A DNA stretch of 64,000 nt from Marilutibacter penaei (GCF_014145395.1 NZ_JACHTE010000002.1:365146-429145); one strand, 5' to 3'. Counted from the first letter of the stretch, positions 26,438 to 40,262 are shown. The notes: generated by a model from the letters alone, not told the origin. Numbers and translations are program-made.

Positions 26438-27313
26438 ATGACCGACGCCACCGCCACGCCCGCCCGCATCCTCGACGGCAAGCGCATCGCCGAGGACCTG
26501 CTGGACGCGCTGAAAGCGCAGGTCGACGCCCGCCTCGCCGCGGGCCGGTCGCGCCCTGGGCTGGCGGTGATCCTCGTCGGCGACGACCCGGCGTCGTCGG
26601 TTTACGTGCGCAACAAGCGGCGCGCGGCGGAGAAGGTGGGCATCCGAGCGATCGACCACGACCTGCCGGCCTCGACCACCGACGCCGAGCTGCTGGCGCT
26701 GATCGACCGCCTCAACGCGGATCCGGCGATCCACGGCATCCTGCTGCAGCTGCCGCTGCCGGACCGCCGCGACGCGCGCGAGCTGATCAAGCGCATCGAT
26801 CCGCGCAAGGACGTCGATGGCTTCCACCCGGAGAACGTCGGCCACCTGGCGCTGCGCGAGTTCGGCCTGCGGCCCTGCACGCCGCGCGGCATCACCACGC
26901 TGCTGGCCTACACCGACCGGCCGGTGCGTGGCCAGAGCGCGACCATCGTCGGCGTGTCCAACCACGTCGGCCGGCCGATGGCGCTGGAACTGCTGATCGC
27001 CGGCTGCACGGTGACCAGCTGCCACAAGTTCACCCCGCCCGCGGTGCTGGAGCAGTCGGTCCGCAATGCCGACATCCTGGTGGTCGCGGTCGGCCGGCCG
27101 GGCCTGATCCCGGGCGAGTGGGTCAAGCCGGGCGCGGTGGTGATCGACGTCGGCATCAACCGCCTGGACGACGGCCGCCTGGTCGGCGACGTCGGCTTCG
27201 CCGCGGCGGTGTCCCGTGCCAGCTGGATCACCCCGGTACCTGGCGGCGTCGGGCCGATGACGGTCGCCACGCTGATGCAGAACACCCTCGAGGCGGCCGA
27301 AGCCGCCGACTGA
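26438..27313 (+). CDS. folD: Bifunctional methylenetetrahydrofolate dehydrogenase/cyclohydrolase
   Basis: Interconverts methylene-, methenyl- and formyl-tetrahydrofolate in one-carbon metabolism. The 291-residue protein has [23 protein letters not shown] with the catalytic YxxxK pattern near residues 54-58, [23 protein letters not shown] and the C-terminal signature [18 protein letters not shown]. Length is normal. guaB lies 134 bp downstream with its own promoter. Confidence 0.97.
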   Translation: MTDATATPARILDGKRIAEDLLDALKAQVDARLAAGRSRPGLAVILVGDDPASSVYVRNKRRAAEKVGIRAIDHDLPASTTDAELLALIDRLNADPAIHGILLQLPLPDRRDARELIKRIDPRKDVDGFHPENVGHLALREFGLRPCTPRGITTLLAYTDRPVRGQSATIVGVSNHVGRPMALELLIAGCTVTSCHKFTPPAVLEQSVRNADILVVAVGRPGLIPGEWVKPGAVVIDVGINRLDDGRLVGDVGFAAAVSRASWITPVPGGVGPMTVATLMQNTLEAAEAAD

Positions 27314-27411
27314 GGCCGGACGCCCCACCGCCGGCTGAACGCGCGCCCGGCATCCCGGCCACGGGACGCTCCGGCGCCACCGGCAGGCCACTGAACGGGG
27401 CCGAACCGGGG

Positions 27412-27417
27412 TACAAT
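27412..27417 (+). promoter_or_regulatory. Candidate -10 box for guaB
   Basis: TACAAT lies 30 bp before the guaB ATG. A clear -35 hexamer is not visible; CACTGA or ACTGAA at 27389-27395 would give 16-17 bp spacing. The guaB leader would be only about 25 nt. Confidence 0.4.
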
Positions 27418-27419
27418 GA

Positions 27420-28904
<1,485 letters not shown>

Positions 28905-28916
28905 GGAGGCGCGGCG

Positions 28917-29225
28917 GTGGACAAGCTGGTCTGGATGATGGCGATCGCCACGCCCTTCGTGGTCAGCGCCGCCGTCGGCCTGCTGTTCCCGCGCGCCTGG
29001 CAGCGGATCGTGAGCGCGGGCGTCGGCGCCGCCGGGTTCTGCGCCCTGTTCGTCTATTTCATGCAGCGCGACATGCAGGCGCAGTTCGCCGGCAAGCCGG
29101 GCATCTCGGTGGAAGACCCCGTGACGGCGGCCATGGCCGTCGTGCTCTGGACGCTGCCGATCGGCCTGTGCACCGGCGCCGCCTTCCACCTCGTCGCAAG
29201 CGCCATCAAGAAGAAAGAAGCATGA
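28917..29225 (+). CDS. Small three-helix membrane protein between guaB and guaA
   Basis: A 102-residue protein of no recognised family. Three hydrophobic segments (about residues 5-25, 31-48 and 68-90) and a Lys-rich C-terminus KKKEA suggest an inner-membrane protein with a cytoplasmic tail. It starts with GTG after GGAGG, 12 bp after guaB, and its stop overlaps the guaA ATG (ATGA). This coupling in a purine operon is notable, but no function can be read from the sequence. Confidence 0.75.
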   Translation: MDKLVWMMAIATPFVVSAAVGLLFPRAWQRIVSAGVGAAGFCALFVYFMQRDMQAQFAGKPGISVEDPVTAAMAVVLWTLPIGLCTGAAFHLVASAIKKKEA

Positions 29226-30802
29226 GCAACCTGCCGCACGCGGACATCCATTCCGACAAGATCCTGATCCTCGACTTCGGCGCGCAGTACACGCAGCTGA
29301 TCGCACGCCGCATCCGCGAGATCGGCGTCTACTGCGAGATCTGGGCCTGGGACCACGACCCGGCCGAGATCGCGGCCTGGGGCGCGAAGGGCATCATCCT
29401 GTCGGGCGGTCCGGAGTCGACGACGCTCGAAGGCGCGCCGCGGGCGCCGCAGGAGGTCTTCGATGCCGGCCTGCCGATCCTCGGCATCTGCTACGGCATG
29501 CAGACCCTGGCCGCGCAGCTGGGGGGTTCGACCGAGGCCGCGGATGCGCGCGAGTTCGGCCATGCGGAAGTGCAGCTGGTCGCGCACGACGCGCTGCTGG
29601 GTGGGTTGAGCGACCACCCGGGCGAAGCGCGCATCGATGTCTGGATGAGCCACGGCGACCACGTCGCCACGGCGCCGCCGGGCTGGACCGTCACCGCCAC
29701 CACCGACCGCATCCCGGTCGCGGCGATGGCGCTGGAGGAGAAGCGCTGGTACGGCGTGCAGTTCCACCCCGAAGTGACGCACACCAAGCAGGGCCAGACC
29801 CTGTTGCGCCGCTTCGTCACCGAGATCTGCGGCTGCCAGACCCTGTGGACGCCGGCGCATATCATCGAGGACCAGATCGCCCGCGTGCGTGAGCGGGTCG
29901 GCGACGACGAGGTCATCCTCGGCCTGTCAGGTGGCGTCGATTCCTCGGTCGTGGCGGCGCTGCTGCACAAGGCCATCGGCACCCAGCTGACCTGCGTGTT
30001 CGTCGACACCGGCCTGCTGCGCTGGAACGAGGGCGACCAGGTGATGGCGATGTTCGCCGAGCACATGGGCGTCAAGGTGATCCGCGTCGATGCGGCCGAC
30101 CGCTACTTCAAGGCGCTGGAAGGCGTCGCCGACCCCGAGGCCAAGCGCAAGATCATCGGCAACCTGTTCGTCGAGATCTTCGAGGAAGAGTCGAACAAGC
30201 TGAAGAACGCCAAGTGGCTGGCGCAGGGCACCATCTACCCCGACGTGATCGAGTCGGCCGGCAGCAAGACCGGCAAGGCGCACGTCATCAAGAGCCACCA
30301 TAACGTCGGCGGCCTGCCGGAGCACATGAAGCTCGGCCTGGTCGAGCCGCTGCGCGAGCTGTTCAAGGACGAGGTGCGGCGCCTGGGCGTCGAACTCGGC
30401 CTGCCCGAGTCCATGGTCTACCGCCATCCGTTCCCGGGCCCCGGCCTGGGCGTGCGCATCCTCGGTGAGGTCAAGCGGGAGTACGCCGAGCTGCTGGCTA
30501 AGGCCGACCACATCTACATCGAGGAGCTGCGCAAAGCCGGTCTATACGACAAGACCAGCCAGGCCTTCGCGGTGTTCCTGCCGGTGAAGTCGGTCGGCGT
30601 CGTCGGTGACGCCCGCGCCTACGAGTGGGTGATCGCGCTGCGCGCGGTCGAGACCATCGATTTCATGACCGCGCACTGGGCGCACCTGCCGTACGAGTTC
30701 CTCGGCCGGGTTTCGAACCGGATCATCAACGAGCTGCGTGGCGTGTCGCGCGTCGTATACGACATCAGCGGGAAGCCGCCGGCCACCATCGAGTGGGAAT
30801 GA
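29222..30802 (+). CDS. guaA: GMP synthase (glutamine-hydrolysing)
   Basis: Aminates XMP to GMP using glutamine. The 526-residue protein has a class I amidotransferase domain with the catalytic Cys in [12 protein letters not shown] and the His-Glu pair in QFHPEVTHT, the ATP pyrophosphatase P-loop [14 protein letters not shown], and the C-terminal dimerisation domain ending with [11 protein letters not shown] at 29222 overlaps the preceding stop by 4 bp. Confidence 0.98.
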   Translation: MSNLPHADIHSDKILILDFGAQYTQLIARRIREIGVYCEIWAWDHDPAEIAAWGAKGIILSGGPESTTLEGAPRAPQEVFDAGLPILGICYGMQTLAAQLGGSTEAADAREFGHAEVQLVAHDALLGGLSDHPGEARIDVWMSHGDHVATAPPGWTVTATTDRIPVAAMALEEKRWYGVQFHPEVTHTKQGQTLLRRFVTEICGCQTLWTPAHIIEDQIARVRERVGDDEVILGLSGGVDSSVVAALLHKAIGTQLTCVFVDTGLLRWNEGDQVMAMFAEHMGVKVIRVDAADRYFKALEGVADPEAKRKIIGNLFVEIFEEESNKLKNAKWLAQGTIYPDVIESAGSKTGKAHVIKSHHNVGGLPEHMKLGLVEPLRELFKDEVRRLGVELGLPESMVYRHPFPGPGLGVRILGEVKREYAELLAKADHIYIEELRKAGLYDKTSQAFAVFLPVKSVGVVGDARAYEWVIALRAVETIDFMTAHWAHLPYEFLGRVSNRIINELRGVSRVVYDISGKPPATIEWE

Positions 30803-30820
30803 CGTCCCGCGGAGACTGAC

Positions 30821-32313
<1,493 letters not shown>

Positions 32314-32319
32314 GCACGC

Positions 32320-33009
32320 TCAGTAGAAGGTGGCGATCTCGTCCAGCGGTCGCTTCTCGATGGCGTGCCGGGGGATCGTCGCACCGGCCTTCGGATAGCC
32401 CACGACCAGCAGGATGTAGGCCTTGTCGTGCGCCGGGCGCTCGCAGATTTCGTTGAGGAAGCCCATCGGGTTGGGCGTATGCGTGAGGGTGGCAAGGCCT
32501 GCCTGGTGCAGTGCCGCGATCAGGAAACCGGTCGCAATGCTGACGGACTCCGGGACGTAATAGTTCTTGCGCAGCACGCCGTCGGCTGAGACGCTCTTCC
32601 GCTCACCGAAGATGCAGATCAACCAGGGGGCTTCCTCCAGGAAGGGTTTCTCCGCATCCGTGCCCAGCGGCCTCAGTGCGGCGAGCCATTCCTCGCCCGC
32701 CTTGCCGGCGTAGAAGGCGCGCTCTTCCTCTTCCGCAGCGGCCCGGATCTGCTGCTTCTTCACCGCGTCACCGATCACGCAGAAATGCCACGGCTGGTGG
32801 TTGGCGCCGTTCGGTGCGGTGCCCGCGGTGCGCAGGCAGGTTTCGATGATGTCGCGGGGGACCGGCCGGCTGTCGAAGTCACGCACGGTATGGCGGGTGC
32901 GGAGGCTGGCGTGGAACGCTTCGGCGTTCGCGCGCATCTGCTCGAGCGGCAGTTCACGGTAATCCGGCAGGGGGATGGGCTGGTAGTCCTGGGTGGCGGT
33001 GGCGTTCAA
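32320..33009 (-). CDS. Nitroreductase family protein
   Basis: An FMN-dependent oxidoreductase of about 229 residues. The flavin-binding signature is near the start ([15 protein letters not shown]), then [18 protein letters not shown] and the glycine-containing [10 protein letters not shown] near the end. The arrangement resembles the iodotyrosine-deiodinase-like subgroup; the substrate is unknown. The apparent start is TTG at 33009, since the region [17 protein letters not shown] belongs to the family N-terminus and no upstream ATG exists; no good ribosome-binding site is seen. It follows the GntR-type gene on the same strand by 52 bp. Confidence 0.82.
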   Translation of the reverse strand: MNATATQDYQPIPLPDYRELPLEQMRANAEAFHASLRTRHTVRDFDSRPVPRDIIETCLRTAGTAPNGANHQPWHFCVIGDAVKKQQIRAAAEEEERAFYAGKAGEEWLAALRPLGTDAEKPFLEEAPWLICIFGERKSVSADGVLRKNYYVPESVSIATGFLIAALHQAGLATLTHTPNPMGFLNEICERPAHDKAYILLVVGYPKAGATIPRHAIEKRPLDEIATFY

Positions 33010-33061
33010 GGGCGTGTCCGTCCGGTGGTGATGGCTGGGTACCGTGCACAGCGTGGGATTG

Positions 33062-33787
33062 TCAGGGCGGCGTGGCAGGCCCTGCGAAGTGGTGGTCCGG
33101 CAAGGCCTGGATCAGCCGCCGGGTGGACTCCAGATGGGCGCGGATCGTAGCTTCCGCGGCGTCCGCATCACCGTCCAACACGGCCGCGACGAGTCGGCGA
33201 TGCTGTTCATGTGTGTCGAGGACCTCGCGCGGTTCGATCATCAGGCGGAACTGCAACGCGTAGATCGTGTGTCCCATGCGCTCGAGCAGGACGGACAGTT
33301 GGGGATTGCCCGCGGCCTGGGCGAACAGCCCGTGGAAAGCGCGGTTGAGGTCCGAGTAGCGACGCGTAAGGCCCGCGTCGACCGCAGCGTCCATGCATTG
33401 CAGGAGCTCGCGCAGCGGCGCGGGGTTGGCGCCCAGTACCGGGACGGCGCGTCTGACCGAGAGCGTCTCCAGCGCGGCACGGATGTCGAACAGATGGTCG
33501 ACTTCCTGTCGCGAGAGTTGTCGTACGGTCACGCCGCGGTTCGGTACCGCGACAAGCAGGCCATCCGCGGCGAGGCGTTGGAAGGCCTCCCGCACCGAAG
33601 ACCGGGAGACGCCGATGCGCCGCGCGAACTCCTGTTCCACCAGGCGCTGGCCAGGGACGACGTGGCCGTCCCGGATCGCGTCGGTCACGGCTTCGACGAC
33701 GGTGTCAATGGTCGAGCGCACGCCCTCGCGCCGGACGGGGTCCGGGTCCGGAAAAGGGGCATTCGCGGGTTCGCGGCGTGCTTGCAT
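33062..33787 (-). CDS. GntR-family regulator, FCD (FadR-like) subgroup
   Basis: A 241-residue repressor-type protein. The N-terminal winged HTH (about residues 30-90) reads [26 protein letters not shown], the GntR signature, and the all-helical FCD ligand domain follows with D-x3-H type metal/ligand residues ([20 protein letters not shown]). ATG at 33787 is chosen; a TTG at 33808 would start inside the palindromic operator. It is divergent from fdxA with a perfect palindrome between them. It may control itself, the nitroreductase gene and perhaps fdxA. Confidence 0.88.
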   Translation of the reverse strand: MQARREPANAPFPDPDPVRREGVRSTIDTVVEAVTDAIRDGHVVPGQRLVEQEFARRIGVSRSSVREAFQRLAADGLLVAVPNRGVTVRQLSRQEVDHLFDIRAALETLSVRRAVPVLGANPAPLRELLQCMDAAVDAGLTRRYSDLNRAFHGLFAQAAGNPQLSVLLERMGHTIYALQFRLMIEPREVLDTHEQHRRLVAAVLDGDADAAEATIRAHLESTRRLIQALPDHHFAGPATPP

Positions 33788-33796
33788 TCGGGAATG

Positions 33797-33809
33797 ATTG
33801 TCAGACAAT
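33797..33809. promoter_or_regulatory. Operator for the GntR/FCD regulator
   Basis: ATTGTCAGACAAT, a perfect 6-1-6 palindrome typical of FCD-type GntR sites, 10 bp from the regulator ATG and 28 bp from fdxA. On the minus strand the A+T-rich TATATT next to it looks like a -10 box. A further half-site GACAAT lies at 33818-33823. Confidence 0.65.
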
Positions 33810-33837
33810 ATAAGCCGACAATCAACAGTCGATCGCC

Positions 33838-34164
33838 ATGACCTACGTCGTCACCGACAACTGCATCCGCTGCAAATACATGGACTGCGTGGACGTCTGC
33901 CCGGTGGACTGCTTCCATGAGCTGGAGGCGATGCTGGTCATCGACCCGGAGGCCTGCATCGATTGCGGCGTTTGTGAACCGGAGTGCCCGGTCGAGGCCA
34001 TCCGGCGCGACGGCGAGGACGACCTCGAACGCTGGGTCGGCTTCGCTCGTGAACAGGCGTCGCTCGCGCCCGTGATCACCCGCAAGGGCGAGCCGCCCGC
34101 GGACGCGGACGAGTGGGCCGGCCGTCCCGGCAAGTTCGAGGTCGTGTTCGGTCGTCCGCTGTAG
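33838..34164 (+). CDS. fdxA: Seven-iron ferredoxin FdxA
   Basis: Small electron carrier with one 3Fe-4S and one 4Fe-4S cluster. The 108-residue protein starts [17 protein letters not shown] and has the two Cys sets [16 protein letters not shown] and [16 protein letters not shown], then the FdxA-type C-terminal helix region ([22 protein letters not shown]). Divergent from the GntR gene and convergent with the DUF2721 gene 9 bp downstream. Confidence 0.95.
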   Translation: MTYVVTDNCIRCKYMDCVDVCPVDCFHELEAMLVIDPEACIDCGVCEPECPVEAIRRDGEDDLERWVGFAREQASLAPVITRKGEPPADADEWAGRPGKFEVVFGRPL

Positions 34165-34173
34165 GCGGCGGGT

Positions 34174-34653
34174 TCAGCGGTTGCGTGCGCGACGCGCCGT
34201 TGCGCGCGCGTGTCCATGGTCCATCTCGTCGTTGATGACGCGCACCGCCAGGGTCGACTCGTACGCGAGCAGTACGCTCGCCGCGAGCAGCATGGTCACC
34301 CCGAGGGCGGCGAGGATCGTGGGCGCGGACACGAAGCGGTAGCCGAGGAAGGCGTCCGCCGCGACGGTCAGGCTGGTGCCGACGAAGCAGCTGACGGCGA
34401 TGTACAGCAGCTGGCCGCCATACAGGGTGATGCGGCTGCGACGGCGCTGGATCGCGATCTGGCTCTCGATGCGGCTCAGTTCCTGTTCGTCGGACGCCTG
34501 TTCGAGCTCGTCCAGCAGGGTCCGCGCGCGGTCGATCACGCGCGCCAGCCGGGCGTTCGCCGACATCAGCAACGAAGCCGTCGCGGTCAGGAAGAACGCC
34601 GGGGCGAGCATCGCGGTGAGGATGGTGTAGTGGGCGGCGGCGTCCTGGAGCAT
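34174..34653 (-). CDS. DUF2721 membrane protein
   Basis: A 159-residue membrane protein of the DUF2721 family, function unknown. Three hydrophobic segments are seen (about residues 10-30, 72-98 and 107-130), with a charged helix in between that starts [19 protein letters not shown], the family hallmark. Divergent from orn, 61 bp apart. Confidence 0.82.
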   Translation of the reverse strand: MLQDAAAHYTILTAMLAPAFFLTATASLLMSANARLARVIDRARTLLDELEQASDEQELSRIESQIAIQRRRSRITLYGGQLLYIAVSCFVGTSLTVAADAFLGYRFVSAPTILAALGVTMLLAASVLLAYESTLAVRVINDEMDHGHARATARRARNR

Positions 34654-34714
34654 GGGCGGTACGCGATGGCGGGCTTGCCGCTATCATGCCCCGATACTCC
34701 ACCAGCGGCGAGAC

Positions 34715-35299
34715 ATGGCGACACGAACGGGGAAGGGCGACCGGCTCATCTGGATCGACCTGGAAATGACCGGGCTGGACACCGACGGCGATTCGATCCT
34801 GGAGATCGCCACCGTGGTGACCGACGCGGACCTGGCCATCCTCGCGGAAGGGCCCGAGCTGGCGATCCACCACCCGCTCGAGTGCCTGCAGGCGATGGAC
34901 GACTGGAACCGGCGCCAGCACGGCGGTTCAGGCCTGTGGCAGCGGGTCCTCGACAGCGATGTCGACATGGGCACCGCGGAGTCCCGAACGCTGGAGTTCC
35001 TCCAGGAGTGGGTCCCGGCCGGTGCGTCGCCGATGTGCGGCAATTCCATCTGCCAGGACCGTCGCTTCCTGCACCGGTTGATGCCGCGACTGGAGCGCCA
35101 CTTCCACTACCGCAACCTCGACGTCAGCACGATCAAGGAGCTGGCGCGGCGCTGGGCGCCTTCGGTGCTCGCGGGGGTGAACAAGCAGGCACGGCATACC
35201 GCATTGAGCGACGTGCGCGACTCCATCGAGGAGCTGCGCCACTACCGCGCGTTCATGGGGGCCCTGTCCGGCACGCCCGCGAGCGGCCCCACCGGCTGA
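34715..35299 (+). CDS. orn: Oligoribonuclease
   Basis: Degrades 2-5 nt RNAs and pGpG to mononucleotides. The 194-residue protein is a DEDDh exonuclease: D15 and E17 in [12 protein letters not shown], the second Asp in [10 protein letters not shown], and the His and Asp in [18 protein letters not shown] at 34715 follows the family start; the longer frame upstream is not conserved-looking. A short Pro/Ser-rich tail follows the last helix. Confidence 0.96.
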   Translation: MATRTGKGDRLIWIDLEMTGLDTDGDSILEIATVVTDADLAILAEGPELAIHHPLECLQAMDDWNRRQHGGSGLWQRVLDSDVDMGTAESRTLEFLQEWVPAGASPMCGNSICQDRRFLHRLMPRLERHFHYRNLDVSTIKELARRWAPSVLAGVNKQARHTALSDVRDSIEELRHYRAFMGALSGTPASGPTG

Positions 35300-35326
35300 G
35301 GCGCGGCCGCACCGGCGGGGAGGGGT

Positions 35327-36223
35327 TCAATCCGCCCCGTCGCGCCCCGGCAGCCTTGCCTGGACCGAAGCGGGCAGGGGGGCACCCTCCAGCACCTGGC
35401 CGTCGACGTGGTGGTACATGTGCACGTCGCGCTGCGGGAACGGGATGCCGATGCCGGCCTGGTCGAAGCCCTTCTTGATCCACTCGGTGATCTCGCACTT
35501 GGCGACGAAGTAGTCGGCATTGCCCACGTGGCAGCGGACGCCCAGGTTCACGCTGCTGTCGGCCAGTTCGTAGACGAGCACGTCCGGTGCCGGCTCGTCG
35601 AGCACGCGCGGGTCGCCCGTCATGATGTCGAGCGCGATCTTCCGCGCGGCGTCGATGTCGGCGTCGTAGGCGATGCCGATCACCAGTTCGATGCGGCGCA
35701 TCACGTCCGGCGTCAGGTTGATGATCGAATCGTTGGTGATCAGCGCATTCGGCAGCACGATGGTCTGGTTGTCGGGGCCGCGCAGCCGGGTCTGGAAGAT
35801 GCTGATCGACTCGACCTTGCCGGTCTCGCCATTGATGGTGACCACGTCGCCGACCTTGAACGGCTTCAGCGTCACCAGCATCACGCCGGAGGCGATGTTC
35901 GACAGCGAGTCCTTCAGTGCGAGGCCGACCGCGAGGCCGGCGGCGCCGAGCAGGGCGAACGCGGAGGTCATGGGCACGCCGAGGATGCTCAGTGCGGTCA
36001 GTGCCAGCAGCACCAGCAAGGCGACGTAGGCGACCTTGCGCAGGAACATCACCGCGGTGGGTTCGACCTGGGCACGGGTGAGTCCGCGCTCGGCCAGGTT
36101 GGCGATCCACTTGACGATGCGCATGCCGATGATGAACACCACCAGCGCGCCGAGCACCTTCAGGCCCCAGGTGGCGAGCAGCTCGCCCAGGTTCATCGAT
36201 TCGATCTCGTTCCACCAGTCCAT
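35327..36223 (-). CDS. Small-conductance mechanosensitive channel, MscS family
   Basis: Emergency osmotic release channel. The 298-residue protein has three membrane helices (about residues 15-35, 58-80 and 85-115); the pore helix reads LGAAGLAVGLALKDSLSNIASGVML, rich in Gly/Ala as in MscS TM3. The beta domain follows (GDVVTINGETGKVESISIFQTRLR) and then the alpha/beta C-terminal domain. Size is close to E. coli MscS (286 aa). Transcribed toward orn. Confidence 0.93.
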   Translation of the reverse strand: MDWWNEIESMNLGELLATWGLKVLGALVVFIIGMRIVKWIANLAERGLTRAQVEPTAVMFLRKVAYVALLVLLALTALSILGVPMTSAFALLGAAGLAVGLALKDSLSNIASGVMLVTLKPFKVGDVVTINGETGKVESISIFQTRLRGPDNQTIVLPNALITNDSIINLTPDVMRRIELVIGIAYDADIDAARKIALDIMTGDPRVLDEPAPDVLVYELADSSVNLGVRCHVGNADYFVAKCEITEWIKKGFDQAGIGIPFPQRDVHMYHHVDGQVLEGAPLPASVQARLPGRDGAD

Positions 36224-36250
36224 GCCGGTACTCCGTTTGCGGTTCGCTTG

Positions 36251-36287
36251 AAAATGCGAAGCCCCGCATCGGGCGGGGCTTCGTTTT
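36251..36287. terminator. Terminator downstream of ppsA
   Basis: Perfect 11-bp stem CGAAGCCCCGC / GCGGGGCTTCG (36257-36283) with a 5-nt loop. A-run to the left and T-run to the right make it bidirectional. It separates ppsA from the mscS-type gene, both on the minus strand. Confidence 0.85.
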
Positions 36288-36333
36288 GCTCAGTCTAGCG
36301 ACAGCGACGTTAGCGTCGCGTCATGTGGGCATC

Positions 36334-38706
36334 TCAGCCGGCCTTGGCCTTCGCCAGCTTCAGCCAGGTGTCGACGACCGTGTCCGGGTTCAGCGACACC
36401 GACTCGATGCCCTGTTCCATCAGCCACTGGGCCAGGTCGGGGTGGTCGCTGGGGCCCTGGCCGCAGATGCCGACGTACTTGCCCTTGGCCTTTGCGGTGG
36501 CGATCGCCATCGCCAGCAGCTTCTTGACCGCCGGGTCGCGCTCGTCGAACAGGTGTGCGACCAGGCCCGAGTCGCGGTCCAGGCCGAGGGTGAGCTGGGT
36601 GAGGTCGTTCGAACCGATCGAGAAGCCGTCGAAGATCTCGAGGAACTCCTCGGCCATCAGCGCGTTCGACGGCAGCTCGCACATCATGATGATCTTGAGC
36701 CCGTCCTTGCCCTGTTCGAGGCCGTTCGCCTTCAGCACTTCGACGACCTTGCGACCTTCGTCCAGCGTACGCACAAACGGGATCATCACCCAGCAGTTGG
36801 TGAGGCCCATCTCATGCCGCACCTTGAGCACGGCGCGGCATTCCAGCGCGAAGGCTTCCGCGAAGGCGGGATCGACGTAGCGGCTGGCGCCGCGGTAGCC
36901 GATCATCGGGTTCTCTTCGTGCGGCTCGTAGCCGCTGCCGCCGATGAGGTTTGCGTACTCGTTCGACTTGAAGTCCGACAGGCGGACGATCACCGGGTGC
37001 GGTGCGAACGACGCGGTGATCGTCGCGATGCCCTCGGCCAGGCGGTCGACATAGAAGTCGACGGGATTGCCATAGCCGGCGGTGCGCTCGTCGATGCGCT
37101 TCTTCGTCTCGGCATCCTGGCGGTCGTACTCGAGCAGCGCCTTGGGGTGCACGCCGATGTGGCTGGCGATGATCATCTCGAGGCGCGCGAGGCCGACGCC
37201 GGCGTGCGGCAGCATCGCGAAGTCGAACGCGCGCTCCGGGTTGGCGACGTTCATCATCACCTTGAGCGGGGCAGGCGGCATGTGCTCGAGGTCGGCGACG
37301 TGGCGCTCGAAGGGCAGGGTGCCGTCGTAGATGAAGCCGGTGTCGCCCTCGGCACAGCTGACGGTGATTGCCTGGCCGTCCTGGATCGCGTCAAGCGCGT
37401 TGCCCGTACCGACCACGGCCGGCACGCCGAGTTCGCGCGCGATGATCGCGGCATGGCAGGTGCGGCCACCGCGGTTGGTGACGATCGCGGCGGAGCGCTT
37501 CATCACCGGCTCCCAGTCCGGGTCGGTCATGTCGGCAACCAGCACGTCGCCGGGCTGCACGCGGGCCATGTCGTCCAGCGAGCGCACGACGCGGGCGACG
37601 CCGCTGCCGATCTTCTGGCCGATCGCACGTCCCTCGCAGACCACGGTGCCGCGCTCGCCGAGCTGGAAGCGCTCGATCTGGGTCGCCTTGGCGCGCGACT
37701 TCACCGTCTCCGGGCGTGCCTGCACGATGAACAGCTTGCCGCTGATACCGTCCTTCGCCCACTCGACGTCCATCGGCCGGCCGTAATGCTTCTCGATGAC
37801 CAGTGCCTGCTTCGCGAGCTCCTGCACGTCCTCGTCGCTGATCGAGAACCGGTTGCGCAGTTCGGCCGGGGTGTCCTCGGTGCGGACGCGCTCGCCGGGC
37901 ACGTCGGAATAGACCATGCGCAGCTGCTTGGCGCCGATCGAGCGGCGCAGGATCGCCTGCTTGCCCTGCTGGAGAGTGGGCTTGTAGACGTAGAACTCGT
38001 CGGGGTTCACCGCGCCCTGCACGACCATCTCGCCGAGGCCATAACTGGAAGTGATGAAGACCACGTCGCGGAAACCCGACTCGGTGTCCAGGGTGAACAG
38101 TACGCCGGAGGAGCCCACATCGGAGCGCACCATCAGCTGCACGCCCGCCGACAGGAACACATCCTCGTGCTTGAAGCCGTGGTGGACGCGGTAGGCGATC
38201 GCGCGGTCGTTGTAGAGGCTGGCGAAGACTTCCTTGACCTTGTGGACGACGTCGTGCTCGCCGGTCACGTTGAGGAAGGTCTCCTGCTGGCCGGCGAACG
38301 AGGCATCCGGCAGGTCCTCGGCGGTCGCCGAGGAGCGCACCGCCACCGCGACTTCTCCGCCGCCGTTCTGGTCACAGAGCTTGCGGTAGCCCTCGCGGAT
38401 CGCCGCGTCCAGGTCCGGCTGCAGCGGCGCGTCGATGACCCAGCCGCGGATCTCGCCACCGGCGGCGGTCAATGCGGGTACGTCTTCGACGTCGAGCGTG
38501 GCCAGGCGATCGTAGATGCGCTGGTGCAGGTCGTTATGGTCGATGAAGGACTTGAACGCCTCCGCGGTGGTGGCGAAGCCGCCCGGGACCGAGACGCCGA
38601 GGTTGGCCAGGTTGCCGATCATCTCGCCGAGCGAGGAGTTCTTGCCGCCGACGCGGGCAAGGTCGGACAGGCGCAGCTCATGCAGCCAGAGGATGTTCTC
38701 TTTCAA
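36334..38706 (-). CDS. ppsA: Phosphoenolpyruvate synthase
   Basis: Makes PEP from pyruvate with ATP to AMP, for gluconeogenesis. The 790-residue protein has the N-terminal ATP-binding domain ([12 protein letters not shown], then [22 protein letters not shown]), the phospho-His domain [15 protein letters not shown] and the C-terminal PEP/pyruvate barrel ending with [13 protein letters not shown] and SVSLNPD. The start is TTG at 38706 with GGAG 8 bp before it. Divergent from its regulator ppsR. Confidence 0.96.
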   Translation of the reverse strand: MKENILWLHELRLSDLARVGGKNSSLGEMIGNLANLGVSVPGGFATTAEAFKSFIDHNDLHQRIYDRLATLDVEDVPALTAAGGEIRGWVIDAPLQPDLDAAIREGYRKLCDQNGGGEVAVAVRSSATAEDLPDASFAGQQETFLNVTGEHDVVHKVKEVFASLYNDRAIAYRVHHGFKHEDVFLSAGVQLMVRSDVGSSGVLFTLDTESGFRDVVFITSSYGLGEMVVQGAVNPDEFYVYKPTLQQGKQAILRRSIGAKQLRMVYSDVPGERVRTEDTPAELRNRFSISDEDVQELAKQALVIEKHYGRPMDVEWAKDGISGKLFIVQARPETVKSRAKATQIERFQLGERGTVVCEGRAIGQKIGSGVARVVRSLDDMARVQPGDVLVADMTDPDWEPVMKRSAAIVTNRGGRTCHAAIIARELGVPAVVGTGNALDAIQDGQAITVSCAEGDTGFIYDGTLPFERHVADLEHMPPAPLKVMMNVANPERAFDFAMLPHAGVGLARLEMIIASHIGVHPKALLEYDRQDAETKKRIDERTAGYGNPVDFYVDRLAEGIATITASFAPHPVIVRLSDFKSNEYANLIGGSGYEPHEENPMIGYRGASRYVDPAFAEAFALECRAVLKVRHEMGLTNCWVMIPFVRTLDEGRKVVEVLKANGLEQGKDGLKIIMMCELPSNALMAEEFLEIFDGFSIGSNDLTQLTLGLDRDSGLVAHLFDERDPAVKKLLAMAIATAKAKGKYVGICGQGPSDHPDLAQWLMEQGIESVSLNPDTVVDTWLKLAKAKAG

Positions 38707-38771
38707 GACGGGGGCTCCAGGTACGGCAGTACGGCGGTGCGATGCGGGGGGATTCCGGCCACGAAGGGCGG

Positions 38772-38786
38772 TTGTCCAGCGGACAA
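38772..38786. promoter_or_regulatory. Candidate operator in the ppsA-ppsR divergent region
   Basis: TTGTCC-AGC-GGACAA, a perfect 6-3-6 palindrome, extended on both sides by CGG/CCG pairs with one bulge. TATGAT just to the right (38792-38797) may be a -10 for ppsR. The binding protein is unknown. Confidence 0.4.
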
Positions 38787-38872
38787 GCCGCTATGATCGC
38801 CTGTGCGCCGGGCGCTTACAAGGTTGATCCGGCGGGCTTTTTCGTATTGGCAGCGACCCCAGGAGGCCTTGC

Positions 38873-39691
38873 ATGGGCGTGCGTCCGGTGTTCTACATCT
38901 CCGACGGGACCGGCATCACCGCCGAGACCATCGGCCACACCCTGCTGACCCAGTTCCAGGAGACCCGGTTCAGCAGCGAACGGATCTCCTTCGTCGACAG
39001 TGTCGAGCGTGCCCGGGAGGCGGCGGAGCGCATCCGCAAGTCCGGCGAGGCGCACGGGGTGAGGCCCGTCGTCATCAATTCCTGCGTGGACAGCGCGATC
39101 AACGAGGCGCTGGCGGAAAGCGGCGCCCTGCTGCTGGACGTGTTCGCGCCCTTCATCGAGCCGCTTGAGCAGGAATTCGGCGAGACCCGCCGGCACGCGG
39201 TCGGCAAGGCGCACGGGCTGGTCGATTTCGACACCTACCACCGGCGCATCAACGCGATGAACTATGCGCTCACCCACGACGACGGGGCGAGCATTGACTA
39301 TGCCGAGGCGGACCTGATCCTGGTCGCCGTGTCGCGCGCCGGCAAGACGCCAACCTGCGTCTACCTGGCGCTGCATTACGGCATCCGCGCGGCGAATTAC
39401 CCGCTGACCGAGGAAGACCTCGAGCACGACCGGCTGCCGCCGCGCCTGCGTCCCTATCGGAGCAAGCTCTTCGGCCTGACGATCGACCCGGTCCGCCTGC
39501 AGCAGATCCGCCAGGAGCGGCGTCCGAACTCGCGGTATGCCCAGCCGGAAACCTGCAAGCGCGAGGTGGCCGCCGCGGAGATGATGTTCCGTGCCGAGCG
39601 CATCCCGACGCTGAGCACGACGCATACCTCGATCGAGGAGATTTCCAGCAAGGTCCTGGCGACGCTGGGCATCCGCCGCGAGATGTTCTGA
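38873..39691 (+). CDS. ppsR: Phosphoenolpyruvate synthase regulatory protein (kinase/pyrophosphorylase, DUF299)
   Basis: Switches PEP synthase off and on by ADP-dependent phosphorylation and Pi-dependent dephosphorylation. The 272-residue protein starts [16 protein letters not shown] (family start), has the P-loop [19 protein letters not shown] around residues 147-165 and the [10 protein letters not shown] and [13 protein letters not shown] segments. GGAGG upstream supports the ATG at 38873. It is divergent from its target gene ppsA. Confidence 0.95.
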   Translation: MGVRPVFYISDGTGITAETIGHTLLTQFQETRFSSERISFVDSVERAREAAERIRKSGEAHGVRPVVINSCVDSAINEALAESGALLLDVFAPFIEPLEQEFGETRRHAVGKAHGLVDFDTYHRRINAMNYALTHDDGASIDYAEADLILVAVSRAGKTPTCVYLALHYGIRAANYPLTEEDLEHDRLPPRLRPYRSKLFGLTIDPVRLQQIRQERRPNSRYAQPETCKREVAAAEMMFRAERIPTLSTTHTSIEEISSKVLATLGIRREMF

Positions 39692-39767
39692 ACCGCAGGG
39701 GAGGGAAGGGGCGCGGCATCTCCTGGCATGCGTTCCCGCGATCCGCGTGGGCGTGTAGCATCGGGTC

Positions 39768-40262
39768 ATGACCGTCATCGCTTCCACCGCAGAACGCCTG
39801 CCCCGACTCAGCCGCTTCGGCTGGCTGATGGGGCTCTACGCCGAGAACCACGGGCGCTTCTCGCGCCTGTTCTCCGTGGCGGGCCTCGGAGCCGGGCGTT
39901 ACCGGTCCTCCGTCGGCGATGGGCTGGATCTCTGCGTGGACGTGATCGAGTGCCATCCGTACACGACGGAACTGCGCCTGACCTATTCGATCCACGATCC
40001 GGTGACCGGCGAGCCGGATCCGTCGGCCTTCGTACGCATCTACCACGACGCCCGGCAGGTCGAAGCGACGCACTGCTATATCGGGCGTCGCTGGCAGGAT
40101 GCGATCGGCCTGTTCCCGCCGCCGGCGGAAGTGGTCGGGCACCGGATGCGCATGAACACCTTCCTTGGGAAATGGCTCGAATATCTTGCCGAACGCGGCC
40201 ATGGGCAGGGCACTTTGACGGGCCCCGAACCGATCCCGAACGAAGTTGCAGAAACCGCTTGA
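39768..40262 (+). CDS. DUF1249 domain-containing protein (YqiB-like)
   Basis: A 164-residue conserved protein of unknown function. The DUF1249 blocks are visible: RFGWLMGLYAENHGRFSRLF, YHDARQVEATHCY and the end KWLEYLAERGH. Soluble. Its stop codon overlaps the -35 box of the tRNA promoter that follows. Confidence 0.85.
   Translation: MTVIASTAERLPRLSRFGWLMGLYAENHGRFSRLFSVAGLGAGRYRSSVGDGLDLCVDVIECHPYTTELRLTYSIHDPVTGEPDPSAFVRIYHDARQVEATHCYIGRRWQDAIGLFPPPAEVVGHRMRMNTFLGKWLEYLAERGHGQGTLTGPEPIPNEVAETA

Noticed and set aside
36286..38796. 836-codon plus-strand open frame
   Set aside because: Antisense to ppsA, which has all catalytic motifs.
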